Part shown: piece after piece, positions 18,783 to 27,314 of the stretch | How positions within the stretch are numbered: the first letter of the stretch is position 1 | Layout of the letters: each line of letters starts with the position of its first letter | Source of the DNA: Microbacterium sp. SL75 | GTDB lineage: Bacteria > Actinomycetota > Actinomycetes > Actinomycetales > Microbacteriaceae | Reading direction: 5' to 3' | DNA length: 64,000 nt | Assembly: GCF_026625865.1 (NCBI RefSeq) | Contig: NZ_CP113067.1 | Span: forward strand, 806,001 to 870,000 | Notes under the pieces: model-generated | Databases searched by the model: none | Told to the model about the DNA's origin: nothing | The model's input: the letters and a program-made list of their open reading frames with translations, nothing else | Program-made: the position numbers and the translations under genes

Positions 18783-19706
18783 ATGACGACCACCGCGGCA
18801 CCCCCGCCCGCCCTGCGCACCCCCCGGCGCAAGCGGCGCACCCGAATCGACGACCGCGGCTGGCTGTTCGTCCTCCCGTTCGCCCTGGTCTTCGCGCTCG
18901 TCTTTCTCGCACCGCTGGCGTACTCGGTGTACCTCAGCCTGTTCCGCGACCAGCTGATCGGCGGCAACGCCTTCGTGGGGCTCGACAACTACATCGCCGC
19001 CTTCGGCGACGCGAAGTTCTGGGACGGCTTCGGACGCGTCCTGCTCTTCCTCGTGGTGCAGGTGCCGATCATGCTGCTGCTCGCGCTCGGTGCGGCCCTC
19101 GCCATCGACAGCGCGCGCCTCCACGCCGCCGGCTTCTACCGCATGGTGATCTTCCTGCCCTACGCGGTGCCCGCCGTCGTGGCCGTACTCATGTGGGGCT
19201 ACATCTACGGCGACCAGTTCGGTCTGACCCGCAACCTGAACGACCTCCTCGGCGGACAGGTCGTGCAGCCATTCCTGCCGGAGTGGATGCTGCTGTCGAT
19301 CGGCAACATCGTCACCTGGCAGTTTGTCGGCTACAACATGCTCATCTTCTACTCCTCGTTGAAGACCATTCCGAACGAGCTGTACGAAGCGGCATCCATC
19401 GACGGAGCGGGTGCGTGGCGCACGATCTTCTCGATCAAGATCCCCGCCGTCCGCGGCGCCGTGGTGATCGCGACGATCTTCTCGATCATCGGCAGCTTCC
19501 AGCTCTTCAACGAACCGAACATCCTCAAGCCCCTGGCACCCAACGTGATCTCGACGTTCTTCACGCCGAACATGTACGCCTACAACCTCTCGTTCGCCGG
19601 CCAGCAGTACAACTACGCGGCCACGATCGCCATCATCATGGGCGTCATCACCGCCGTCATCGCTTACGTCGTGCAGCTGCGCGGCTCCCGTCAGGAGGCG
19701 CGATGA
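18783..19706 (+). CDS. CUT1 sugar ABC transporter permease (MalF/UgpA type)
   Basis: A 307-residue inner-membrane permease with six predicted helices, the first at about residues 28-50 (WLFVLPFALVFALVFLAPLA). The cytoplasmic EAA loop that docks the ATPase reads EAASIDGAGAWRTIFSIKIP. The start is the ATG at 18783 (GAAGAGG upstream). First gene of an operon of two permeases, binding lipoprotein, GH51 and GH35; it overlaps the second permease by four bases (ATGA). No ATP-binding subunit is encoded, so a shared MsiK-like ATPase elsewhere is expected. Confidence 0.93.
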   Translation: MTTTAAPPPALRTPRRKRRTRIDDRGWLFVLPFALVFALVFLAPLAYSVYLSLFRDQLIGGNAFVGLDNYIAAFGDAKFWDGFGRVLLFLVVQVPIMLLLALGAALAIDSARLHAAGFYRMVIFLPYAVPAVVAVLMWGYIYGDQFGLTRNLNDLLGGQVVQPFLPEWMLLSIGNIVTWQFVGYNMLIFYSSLKTIPNELYEAASIDGAGAWRTIFSIKIPAVRGAVVIATIFSIIGSFQLFNEPNILKPLAPNVISTFFTPNMYAYNLSFAGQQYNYAATIAIIMGVITAVIAYVVQLRGSRQEAR

Positions 19707-20638
19707 CCACCGCGACCGCACCCCGTACCGACACCGTGGCCGTGACCACTTCCCGCCAGGGCACGCGCCGCCGCTTCGCGCGCAGCTCCCCCACGCACAG
19801 CAAGAAGTCCGTGGTCCTCAGCATCGTCATGGCGCTTTACCTGCTGTACACGCTCGTGCCCCTGGCGTGGCTGCTCATCAACTCCACCAAGACCCAGCCC
19901 GAGCTCTTCTCGACGTTCGGCCTGTGGTTCGGCAGCGACTTCGCCCTCGGCGACAACATCGTGCAGACCCTGACCTACCGCGACGGGATCTTCCTGCGCT
20001 GGCTCGGCAACACGCTGCTCTACGTCGTCGTCGGCGCGGGTGGCGCGACCCTGCTCGCCACCCTCGCGGGCTACGGCCTGGCGAAGTACAACTTCCGCGG
20101 CCGCAAGGCGGTCTTCGCCGTCGTCCTGGGTGCGATCGCCGTTCCGGGTACCGCTCTGGCGGTGCCGACGTTCCTGCTGTTCAGCCAGCTGGGCATCACG
20201 AACACCCCGTGGGCCATCATCATCCCCTCGCTCATCAGCCCCTTCGGTCTCTACCTGATCTGGGTCTATGCGACGGATGCCATCCCCACCGAGCTGCTCG
20301 AAGCCGCCCGCATGGACGGGGCGGGCGAGTTCCGCACCTTCTTCACCATCTCGATCCGCCTGCTCACCCCGGGAATCGTCACGGTGCTGCTGTTCGCGGT
20401 CGTGGCGACGTGGAACAACTACTTCCTCCCGCTGATCATGCTGAGCGACCCCGCCTGGTACCCGCTCACGGTCGGCCTCAACCAGTGGAACGCGCAGGCG
20501 ACCGGCGTCGCCGCGCAGCCCATCTACAACCTCGTGATCACCGGATCGCTGCTCTCGATCATCCCGATCGTCGCGGCCTTCCTGCTGCTCCAGCGCTTCT
20601 GGCAGTCGGGTCTGACCGCCGGCAGCGTCAAGGAGTGA
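19703..20638 (+). CDS. CUT1 sugar ABC transporter permease (MalG type)
   Basis: A 311-residue partner permease. After a polar N-terminus of about 35 residues come six helices starting SVVLSIVMALYLLYTLVPLA. The EAA loop reads EAARMDGAGEFRTFFTISIR. The gene begins inside the stop of its neighbour (ATGA), so the pair is translationally coupled and should assemble as a heterodimer. A GC hairpin (20731-20746) separates it from the binding-protein gene. Confidence 0.93.
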   Translation: MTTATAPRTDTVAVTTSRQGTRRRFARSSPTHSKKSVVLSIVMALYLLYTLVPLAWLLINSTKTQPELFSTFGLWFGSDFALGDNIVQTLTYRDGIFLRWLGNTLLYVVVGAGGATLLATLAGYGLAKYNFRGRKAVFAVVLGAIAVPGTALAVPTFLLFSQLGITNTPWAIIIPSLISPFGLYLIWVYATDAIPTELLEAARMDGAGEFRTFFTISIRLLTPGIVTVLLFAVVATWNNYFLPLIMLSDPAWYPLTVGLNQWNAQATGVAAQPIYNLVITGSLLSIIPIVAAFLLLQRFWQSGLTAGSVKE

Positions 20639-20730
20639 TCACCCCCAGCTCCCCCTGACCGGGGTATCCCCCCGGATGACCCGCAACACCACACCACCGG
20701 AGCGTCCTGCCCCGGAACACACAACACCCC

Positions 20731-20746
20731 CGGGGCCTCGGCCCCG
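20731..20746 (+). promoter_or_regulatory. intercistronic hairpin before the binding-protein gene
   Basis: CGGGGCC-TC-GGCCCCG, a 7-bp perfect stem in the 136-base gap between permease and binding-protein genes. It could partially terminate or stabilise an mRNA end; no internal promoter is clear. Confidence 0.4.
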
Positions 20747-20774
20747 AATCCACAACAACGAAGTGAAGGAACCG

Positions 20775-22124
20775 ATGACATTCATGCGCAAGAGCACCGC
20801 CGCTCGGCGGGCCGTCTTCGCCGTCGCCGCCACCGCCCTGACGGTCGGCGCGCTGACCGCGTGCTCGGGCGGTAACGCCGGCGGTGCTGCCGGCGGATCG
20901 GCCGACGACATCGAGAAGGCCCTCGAGGCCGGCGGCGAGATCACGTACTGGTCCTGGACCCCCTCGGCCGAGGCGCAGGTCAAGGCCTTCGAGGCGAAGT
21001 ACCCCAAGGTCAAGGTCAACTACGTCAACGCCGGCACGAACACCGAGGAGTACACCAAGCTCCAGAACGCCATCAAGGCGGGCTCGGGCGCTCCCGACGT
21101 CGTGCAGATCGAGTACTACGCCTTCCCGCAGTTCGCGCTCTCGGACTCGCTGGTCGACCTGTCGTCGTACGGCTTCGCCGACCTCAAGGGCGACTACGCG
21201 ACCGGCCCGTGGGGCTCGGTCAACTTCGACGGGAAGCTGTACGGCCTGCCGCAGGACTCGGGCCCCATGGCCCTCTTCTACAACAAGTCGGTCTTCGACC
21301 AGTACGGCATCGCCGTCCCCACCACGTGGGACGAGTACGTCGCCGCGGGCGAGAAGCTGCACGCCGCCGACCCGACGAAGTACATCACCGCCGACAACGG
21401 CGACTCGGGCTTCACGACCAGCATGATCTGGCAGGCCGGCGGCACGCCCTTCAAGACCTCGGGCACCGACGTCACCATCGACCTGCAGGACGAGGGCTCG
21501 AAGAAGTTCGCCGACAACTGGAACCGTCTCATCGAAGGCGGCCTGATCTCCAACACCCCCAGCTGGAGCGACGAGTGGTTCAAGGGCCTCGGTGACGGTT
21601 CGATCGCCTCTCTCGTGATCGGCGCCTGGATGCCCGGCGTCCTGGAGTCCTCGGTCAAGGACGGCTCGGGCAAGTGGGCCGTGGCCCCCATCCCCACCTA
21701 CGACGGCAAGGCCGTGACGGCGGAGAACGGCGGCGGCGGCCAGGCCGTGACCAAGCAGAGCAAGAACCCCGCCCTCGCGGCCGGCTTCCTCAAGTGGCTC
21801 AACAACGACGACGAGAGCCTGAAGATCTTCGCCGAGTCGGGTGGCTTCCCCTCGACCACCGCGCAGCTGAGCGACCCCGCCTTCGTCGACAAGAAGTCGG
21901 ACTACTTCGGCGGCCAGCAGATCAACCAGGTGCTGACGCAGGCCTCGAGCGAGGTCCGCGAGGGCTGGAGCTACCTGCCCTTCCAGGTGTACGCCAACAG
22001 CATCTACGGCGACACCGTGGGCCAGGCCTACTCGAAGAAGAGCGACCTGAACGCGGGCCTCACCGCGTGGCAGGACCAGCTCGTCCAGTACGGCAACGAC
22101 CAGGGCTTCTCGGTCAACAAGTAA
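20775..22124 (+). CDS. extracellular sugar-binding lipoprotein (CUT1 family)
   Basis: A 449-residue solute-binding lipoprotein. The signal peptide ends in the lipobox LTAC with the lipid-modified Cys at residue 30, followed by a flexible GGNAGG linker. The mature part is the family 1 (MalE-like) fold: EITYWSWTPSAEAQVKAFEAKYPKVKV at the start and NGDSGFTTSMIWQAGG in the middle. It should deliver oligosaccharides, here probably arabinose/galactose containing, to the adjacent permeases. The start at 20775 has AAGGA six bases upstream. A hairpin follows. Confidence 0.92.
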   Translation: MTFMRKSTAARRAVFAVAATALTVGALTACSGGNAGGAAGGSADDIEKALEAGGEITYWSWTPSAEAQVKAFEAKYPKVKVNYVNAGTNTEEYTKLQNAIKAGSGAPDVVQIEYYAFPQFALSDSLVDLSSYGFADLKGDYATGPWGSVNFDGKLYGLPQDSGPMALFYNKSVFDQYGIAVPTTWDEYVAAGEKLHAADPTKYITADNGDSGFTTSMIWQAGGTPFKTSGTDVTIDLQDEGSKKFADNWNRLIEGGLISNTPSWSDEWFKGLGDGSIASLVIGAWMPGVLESSVKDGSGKWAVAPIPTYDGKAVTAENGGGGQAVTKQSKNPALAAGFLKWLNNDDESLKIFAESGGFPSTTAQLSDPAFVDKKSDYFGGQQINQVLTQASSEVREGWSYLPFQVYANSIYGDTVGQAYSKKSDLNAGLTAWQDQLVQYGNDQGFSVNK

Positions 22125-22135
22125 GCAGTTCCCCG

Positions 22136-22170
22136 GGGGCGGGTCCGCGTGCACGCATGCGGCCCGCCCC
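22136..22170 (+). terminator. hairpin after the binding-protein gene
   Basis: A 12-bp stem with a single bulged T (GGGGCGGG-T-CCGC / GCGGCCCGCCCC) followed by TTCCCTTCCCT. It precedes a good ribosome binding site for GH51, so it is likely a partial terminator or mRNA-end stabiliser inside the operon. Confidence 0.55.
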
Positions 22171-22198
22171 TTCCCTTCCCTCGCCAGGAGAGACCCGA

Positions 22199-23719
22199 AT
22201 GACCTCCCCCACCCGTATCGTCGTGGACCGCACCGCCGTCGGAGCCGACGTCCCCCGCCGCCTGTTCGGCTCGTTCGTCGAGCACATGGGCCGTTGCGTG
22301 TACGACGGCATCCACTCCCCCGGGCACGACACCGCCGACGGCCAGGGCTTCCGCGCCGACGTGCTCGAGCTCGTGCGCGAGCTGGGCGCCACCGTCGTGC
22401 GCTACCCCGGCGGCAACTTCGTGTCGGGCTACCGCTGGGAGGACGGTGTGGGCCCGCGCGAAGAGCGTCCGGTTCGGCTGGATGCCGCGTGGCACAGCAC
22501 CGAGACCAATCAGGTGGGCCTGCACGAGTTCGCCGAGTGGGCGGATGCCGCGGGCCTGGAGGTCATGGAGGCGGTCAACCTCGGCACGCGCGGCGTGGCC
22601 GAGGCCGCCGACCTGCTCGAGTACGCCAACCACCCCGCCGGCACCGCGCTGAGCGACCGCCGCCGCGACAACGGCCGCGAAGACCCGTTCGGCATCCGCC
22701 TGTGGTGCCTGGGCAACGAGATGGACGGCCCCTGGCAGATCGGCCACAAGACCGCCGACGAGTACGGCCGCCTGTCCGCCGAGACCGCACGCATGATGCG
22801 CTTCATCGACCCGACGGTCGAGCTCGTGGCCGCGGGCAGCTCGAATCACGAGATGCCGACGTTCGGCGAATGGGAGCGCACCGTGCTCCGCCACACCGCG
22901 GGACTGATCGATCACATCTCGGTCCACGCGTACTACGAAGAAGACCCCGCCGACCCCGCCAGCTTCCTCGCCAGCGGAGTCGCCCTGGACCGCTACATCG
23001 GCGAGGTCGCCGACATCATCGACGAGGTCGGGGCGACGACCCCCGACGGCCGCCCGATCGGCATCAGCGTCGACGAGTGGAACGTCTGGAACCAGACCCG
23101 CTGGAACGAGGTCGACAAGCCGCGCGTGTTCACGGGCGACTGGCCGATCGCGCCGCGCCTGATCGAAGACGACTACACCGTGACCGACGCCGTCGTCGTG
23201 GGCTCGCTCCTGATCACGCTCATCCGCCGCTCCGACCGCGTGTCGATGGCGAACCTCGCGCAGCTCGTGAATGTCATCGCCCCCATCCGCACCGAGCCCG
23301 ACGGCGGCGCAGCCTGGCGGCAGACCACCTTCCACCCCTTCGCCCTCACGGCCAAGGCGGCATCCGGTCGCGTCGTCGTCCCGCGTGTCGACGGCGCTAC
23401 CATCGACACCCCGCGGCTCGGCCCGGTCGACGCCGTCGACACGGTCGCCACCGTCGACGGCGACACCGTGTCGGTGTTCCTCGTGCACCGCGACCTCGAG
23501 GCCCCGACCCCGGTCGAGCTCGACCTCGGCCGGGTCGACGCCGTCGAAGCCGTGGTCGTCACGATCCCCGAGGGCGGGGACCGCCACACCACCAATTCCG
23601 CCGACGGCGAGCCCGTCGCCCCCGTCGGACTCGACGTCGAGGTGGGCGACGACGGCATCCTGCGTTTCACCCTCCCCGCTCTGTCGTGGGTACGCCTGCG
23701 CGCGCGCCTCGTCGACTGA
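22199..23719 (+). CDS. GH51 alpha-L-arabinofuranosidase
   Basis: A 506-residue cytoplasmic enzyme removing terminal arabinofuranose from oligosaccharides. It has the GH51 architecture: RLFGSFVEHMGRCVYDGI near the start, RYPGGNFVSGYRWEDG, the acid/base glutamate in WCLGNEMDGPW (E174), the nucleophile in SVDEWNVWNQT (E293), and a C-terminal beta-sandwich. No signal peptide, so it acts after import. The ATG at 22199 has AGGAG nearby (CCAGGAGAGACCCGA). Sits between the binding protein and GH35 in the operon. Confidence 0.95.
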   Translation: MTSPTRIVVDRTAVGADVPRRLFGSFVEHMGRCVYDGIHSPGHDTADGQGFRADVLELVRELGATVVRYPGGNFVSGYRWEDGVGPREERPVRLDAAWHSTETNQVGLHEFAEWADAAGLEVMEAVNLGTRGVAEAADLLEYANHPAGTALSDRRRDNGREDPFGIRLWCLGNEMDGPWQIGHKTADEYGRLSAETARMMRFIDPTVELVAAGSSNHEMPTFGEWERTVLRHTAGLIDHISVHAYYEEDPADPASFLASGVALDRYIGEVADIIDEVGATTPDGRPIGISVDEWNVWNQTRWNEVDKPRVFTGDWPIAPRLIEDDYTVTDAVVVGSLLITLIRRSDRVSMANLAQLVNVIAPIRTEPDGGAAWRQTTFHPFALTAKAASGRVVVPRVDGATIDTPRLGPVDAVDTVATVDGDTVSVFLVHRDLEAPTPVELDLGRVDAVEAVVVTIPEGGDRHTTNSADGEPVAPVGLDVEVGDDGILRFTLPALSWVRLRARLVD

Positions 23720-23743
23720 TCCCCTGAGAACCCGAAAGACATC

Positions 23744-25465
23744 GTGACGACTTTCTCCATCGGCGAGACCGACTTCCTGCTCGACGGGAAGCCCCACCAG
23801 GTCATCTCCGGAACGCTGCATTACTTCCGCATCCACCCCGAACATTGGGTCGACCGCATCCGCACCGCCAAGGCCATGGGGCTCAACACCATCGAGACCT
23901 ACGTGGCGTGGAACGCCCACGAGCCCGTTCGCGGGGAGTGGGATGCCACGGGGTGGAACGACCTCGGCCGCTTCCTCGACCTGATCGCCGAGGAAGGCCT
24001 GCACGCGATCGTGCGCCCGGGCCCGTACATCTGCGCGGAATGGCACAACGGCGGACTGCCGGTGTGGCTGACCTCGACGCCGGGCATCGGCATCCGTCGC
24101 TCGGAACCGCAGTTCATCGATGCGGTGTCGGAGTACCTGCGCCGGGTCTACGAGATCGTGGCGCCCCGCCAGATCGATCGCGGCGGCAATGTGGTGCTCG
24201 TACAGATCGAAAACGAGTACGGCGCCTACGGATCCGACAAGACGTACCTGCGCGAGCTGGTGCGCGTGACCGAGGACGCCGGCATCACGGTCCCGTTGAC
24301 GACCGTCGACCAGCCGATGCCGTGGATGCTCGAGGCCGGGAGCCTGCCGGGCCTCCACCTCACCGGCTCGTTCGGCTCGCGGTCGGAGGAGCGCCTCGCG
24401 ACCCTCCGCGAGCACCAGCCCACCGGCCCGCTCATGTGCAGCGAGTTCTGGGACGGCTGGTTCGACTGGTGGGGCAGCATCCACCACACGACCGACCCCG
24501 CGGCATCCGCCCACGACCTCGACGTGCTGCTCGCCGCCGGGGCCTCGGTGAACATCTACATGGTGCACGGCGGCACGAACTTCGGCACCACGAACGGCGC
24601 GAACGACAAGGGCCGCTTCGACCCCATCGTCACCTCGTACGACTACGACGCCCCCATCGACGAGTCGGGCCACCCGACGGCGAAGTTCCACGCCTTCCGC
24701 GACGTCATCGCCAAGTACGCCCCGGTGCCCGAGGTCGTCCCCGCTCCCCGCCCGCAGGCACCCGCTTTCGAGGTGGGCTTGTCGGGAGAAGGAGACTGGA
24801 TGCCGGCCCCCGGGCCCGTGGCCATCGCCGACGACCCGCCGAGCTTCGAGCAGATCGCCCACCTCGGCCCGCTCGTGCGGTACGACGTGGAGCTGCCCGC
24901 GTTCTCGGGTCCCGCGGCGCTCGTGTTCGGCGAGGTGCGGGATCTGGCGTGGGTGCACGTGGACGACACTCCCGTGGGTCGACTCTCGCGGACGCTGCAC
25001 GAGCGCGCCCTCACGATCCCCGCGGGTGCTCGGCTCACGGTCCTCGTCGAGGACCAGGGCCGCGTGAACTACGCCGATCGCCTCGGCGAGGCCAAGGGGC
25101 TATTCGGACCCGTCACCCTGAACGGCGAGACGCTCACGGGCTGGACGGCGACGCCCGTCGCCCTGGAAGCCGCGGAAGGAACAAGAGCCGGTTCGGTGGG
25201 CCGCGTGCTGCTGCGCGGTTCGTTCGACCTGGACGCGCCCGCCGATCTGTTCCTCGACACCACCTCGTGGGGCAAGGGCTACGCCTTCGTCAACGGCTTC
25301 TTCCTCGGGCGGTACTGGAACAACGTGCCGCAGAACACGCTCTACATCCCGGGTCCCGCGACCCGTGCGGGTGCCAACGAGATCGTCGTGCTCGAGCTGG
25401 AGCACGCGATCGAGACCGTCGCCCGCTTCGTCGCCGAACCGTCGCTGGGGCAGCTCGAGGAGTAG
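23744..25465 (+). CDS. GH35 beta-galactosidase
   Basis: A 573-residue retaining beta-galactosidase. The catalytic barrel starts FLLDGKPHQVISGTLHYFRI; the acid/base lies in QIENEYG (about E158) and the nucleophile in CSEFWDGWFDWWG (E234). Two beta-sandwich jelly-roll domains follow, including TSWGKGYAFVNGFFLGRYW, typical of the C-terminal domain. There is no signal peptide, so it should act on imported galactosides such as beta-1,6-galactobiose from the GH30 enzyme. GTG start, 24 bases after GH51; last gene of the operon, followed by an inverted-repeat region. Confidence 0.94.
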   Translation: MTTFSIGETDFLLDGKPHQVISGTLHYFRIHPEHWVDRIRTAKAMGLNTIETYVAWNAHEPVRGEWDATGWNDLGRFLDLIAEEGLHAIVRPGPYICAEWHNGGLPVWLTSTPGIGIRRSEPQFIDAVSEYLRRVYEIVAPRQIDRGGNVVLVQIENEYGAYGSDKTYLRELVRVTEDAGITVPLTTVDQPMPWMLEAGSLPGLHLTGSFGSRSEERLATLREHQPTGPLMCSEFWDGWFDWWGSIHHTTDPAASAHDLDVLLAAGASVNIYMVHGGTNFGTTNGANDKGRFDPIVTSYDYDAPIDESGHPTAKFHAFRDVIAKYAPVPEVVPAPRPQAPAFEVGLSGEGDWMPAPGPVAIADDPPSFEQIAHLGPLVRYDVELPAFSGPAALVFGEVRDLAWVHVDDTPVGRLSRTLHERALTIPAGARLTVLVEDQGRVNYADRLGEAKGLFGPVTLNGETLTGWTATPVALEAAEGTRAGSVGRVLLRGSFDLDAPADLFLDTTSWGKGYAFVNGFFLGRYWNNVPQNTLYIPGPATRAGANEIVVLELEHAIETVARFVAEPSLGQLEE

Positions 25466-25470
25466 TCCGT

Positions 25471-25549
25471 CACGAGAACAGGCGCGTGCGCCGAGAACAG
25501 GCCGATCCCGCGCGGGTCGGCCTGTTCTCGTGGCATCCCCTGTCCTCGT
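25471..25549 (+). terminator. nested inverted repeats, probable terminator of the GH35 operon
   Basis: Two forward copies of GAGAACAGG (in CACGAGAACAGG 25471-25482 and CCGAGAACAGG 25491-25501) face inverted copies (CCTGTTCTCGTG 25521-25532 and CCTGTCCTCGT 25539-25549). The best hairpin has perfect 14-bp arms 25492-25505 / 25517-25530. More weakly paired sequence follows (25555-25650, GTGAGGCGCC against GGAGCCTCAC). No gene is seen in 25466-25671. Confidence 0.65.
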
Positions 25550-25659
25550 CGCGCCTTTCGTGCCTGCTCGCGCGTGAGGCGCCGCCTTTGTCGCGTCCGG
25601 AGCGCCGAAAGCGACGATTCTTGGAGCCTCACGCGGGAGAGGCGCGTGCCCGGGAGGAG

Positions 25660-25665
25660 CAGGAT
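25660..25665 (+). promoter_or_regulatory. −10-like box of the PdxH-like gene
   Basis: CAGGAT, six bases (GGGGGC), ATG at 25672; first base off consensus. GGGAGGAGC further upstream is too distant to be a ribosome binding site. Confidence 0.4.
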
Positions 25666-25671
25666 GGGGGC

Positions 25672-26241
25672 ATGACGATGGCTGCGTGGCTCCGGTCGAT
25701 CCCCTCCCTCACCGGGACTCCCCCCGAGCAGGATGCCGAGGCACTCCCCGCCGCACCGGAGGCCCTGTTCGAGCGGTGGATCCGGCAGGCCGTAGACGCC
25801 GGCGTCGCCGAGGCGCACGGCGCCACCCTCGCGACGGTCGATGCCGACGGCATCCCGGACGCCCGCACGCTGATCCTCAAGGACCTGGGGCCGCAGGGGT
25901 GGGCCTTCGCCGGTCCGCGCGCCTCCGCCAAGGGTGCGCAACTCGCCACCCAGCCCGCTGCGGCGCTGAACTTCTGGTGGCCGGCGGTGCTGCGGGCCGT
26001 GCGCGTGCGCGGACGAGTGGTCGAGGCCTCCGCCGAAGACAGCGCGGCCGACCTCGCCGCTCGGTCCGCCGCCGCCCGCGACGGCATCGAGCCGGGCGGC
26101 TGGGTCCTCTGGCGACTCGTCCCCGACCGGGTCGAGTTCTGGCAGGGCTCCCCCGACCGCCGGCACCTGCGCACGATCTACCGGCGCACCGCCGAGGGCT
26201 GGCAGCTGACCGAACCCGCGAACGAAAGCGAGAACCGATGA
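25672..26241 (+). CDS. pyridoxamine 5'-phosphate oxidase family protein
   Basis: A 189-residue FMN-binding split-barrel protein. Conserved pieces are LATVDADGIPDARTLILKDL, FAGPRASAKGAQLATQPAAALNFWWP (compare the SRKGRQLEENPRAALLFYW of PdxH), RAVRVRGRVVEASAEDS and DRVEFWQGSPDRRH. True PdxH makes pyridoxal phosphate from PNP/PMP. This protein ends soon after YRRTAEGWQLTEPA and lacks the usual C-terminal RLxP, so it may be a PdxH-like paralogue with another substrate. It overlaps the cupin gene by four bases (ATGA). Confidence 0.8.
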   Translation: MTMAAWLRSIPSLTGTPPEQDAEALPAAPEALFERWIRQAVDAGVAEAHGATLATVDADGIPDARTLILKDLGPQGWAFAGPRASAKGAQLATQPAAALNFWWPAVLRAVRVRGRVVEASAEDSAADLAARSAAARDGIEPGGWVLWRLVPDRVEFWQGSPDRRHLRTIYRRTAEGWQLTEPANESENR

Positions 26242-26678
26242 GCGACTACGAGGTCACCGAGATCGGCGGGCTGGACGACTGGCGCGACCACTTCGGGGGG
26301 TTCGCCCCGGCGCGCTCCCGCGACGGGCGGCGCGTCGTCGACCAGGAGCTGACCATGCAGTTCATCGGGATGACGGCGAACGCTCTGCTGCCCGGAGAAG
26401 AGGCCGGTTACTGGCACACGCACACCCGGGTCGAGGAACTGTACGTCTTCCTCGAGGGGCGCGGCCAGATGGGCCTCGACGACGACGTGGTCGACGTCGG
26501 TCCCGGCAGCGTCGTGCGGGTCGGGCAGAACGTCTGGCGCACCTGGCGCGCGACCCCGGGCGGCGACAGCGAACTGCGGTGGCTGTGCATCCGCGCGGGT
26601 GGCGAGGCGCTTCCGCCCCTGCCCGACGACAGCTCTCGCGATCCCGAGCGGCCGATGCCGTGGGGCGCCGAGGCCTGA
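26238..26678 (+). CDS. cupin-domain protein
   Basis: A 146-residue single-domain cupin. Cupin motif 1 is YWHTHTRVEELYVFLEGRGQM, supplying two histidines and a glutamate for a metal ion; motif 2 is DVGPGSVVRVGQNVWRTWRA, with its usual histidine replaced. Function unknown: such proteins range from isomerases to sensors of small ligands. Translationally coupled to the PdxH-like gene by an ATGA overlap, which suggests a shared role. Ends 12 bases before the convergent CGNR gene. Confidence 0.85.
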   Translation: MSDYEVTEIGGLDDWRDHFGGFAPARSRDGRRVVDQELTMQFIGMTANALLPGEEAGYWHTHTRVEELYVFLEGRGQMGLDDDVVDVGPGSVVRVGQNVWRTWRATPGGDSELRWLCIRAGGEALPPLPDDSSRDPERPMPWGAEA

Positions 26679-26690
26679 CGGCGGTTTCCC

Positions 26691-27251
26691 TCAGACGCGC
26701 GATCTCGCGTGGTGGCGCTTGACGCGGTTGCGGTTGCCGCAGCCGGCGGCGGTGCACCAGATGCGGTTGTGCCGGGGGGAGGTGTCGAGGTACACCCAGC
26801 CGCACGCGTCGTCGCCGCACTGGCGCGCCGCGCGTAGATCGGAGGTCAGCAGGTCGTGGGCGAGGAGGGCGATCGCCGCGCGCGGACCGGTCACATCGGC
26901 GGGCGGATGCCACTGCCACCGGTCGTCGCCGCGCTCCAGGCTTGAACGGCGCAGAGCGTCGACGTGCTCACGGGCGATGAGGGCCACGGCATCCGGAGAG
27001 TCCTCGAAGACGGCCTCGTAGACGGCTTCGCGCAGCGCGATGATCGCGGCGTGCTCCGCCGCGGCCGTTCGGGGTGTCGCGCGGACGATGCCCGGATCGG
27101 CGATCAGCCCGATCTCGGTGCACCATTCGAGCACCGCCCCGAAGTCCGGCAGCGTGTCGATCGCGCGGGCGTCGTCGAGTCGCCAGTGCACCGTGTCGAC
27201 CAGGTCGAAGGCCGGGTGGCCCCCGACCCGCGGAAACGTCGTCGCGCCCAT
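26691..27251 (-). CDS. CGNR zinc-finger (ABATE domain) protein
   Basis: A 186-residue protein with an N-terminal ABATE domain (starting PRVGGHPAFDLVDTVHWR) and a C-terminal CGNR treble-clef zinc finger: CGDDACGWVYLDTSPRHNRIWC followed by the name-giving CGNRNRVKRHHAR. Members are thought to be DNA-binding regulators responding to small ligands, often divergent from transporters. Here it is divergent from an MFS pump, 63 bases apart, so it probably regulates that gene. The start has TAGGCT seven bases upstream. Confidence 0.9.
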   Translation of the reverse strand: MGATTFPRVGGHPAFDLVDTVHWRLDDARAIDTLPDFGAVLEWCTEIGLIADPGIVRATPRTAAAEHAAIIALREAVYEAVFEDSPDAVALIAREHVDALRRSSLERGDDRWQWHPPADVTGPRAAIALLAHDLLTSDLRAARQCGDDACGWVYLDTSPRHNRIWCTAAGCGNRNRVKRHHARSRV

Positions 27252-27258
27252 ACCCGAC

Positions 27259-27264
27259 AGCCTA
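27259..27264 (-). promoter_or_regulatory. −10 box of leaderless CGNR gene
   Basis: TAGGCT, seven bases (GTCGGGT), ATG at 27251. Confidence 0.55.
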
Positions 27265-27314
27265 ATGCGCGAAAAGCTGTTGACGCGTTACTTCGCGACC
27301 GACATTGTTAACGG

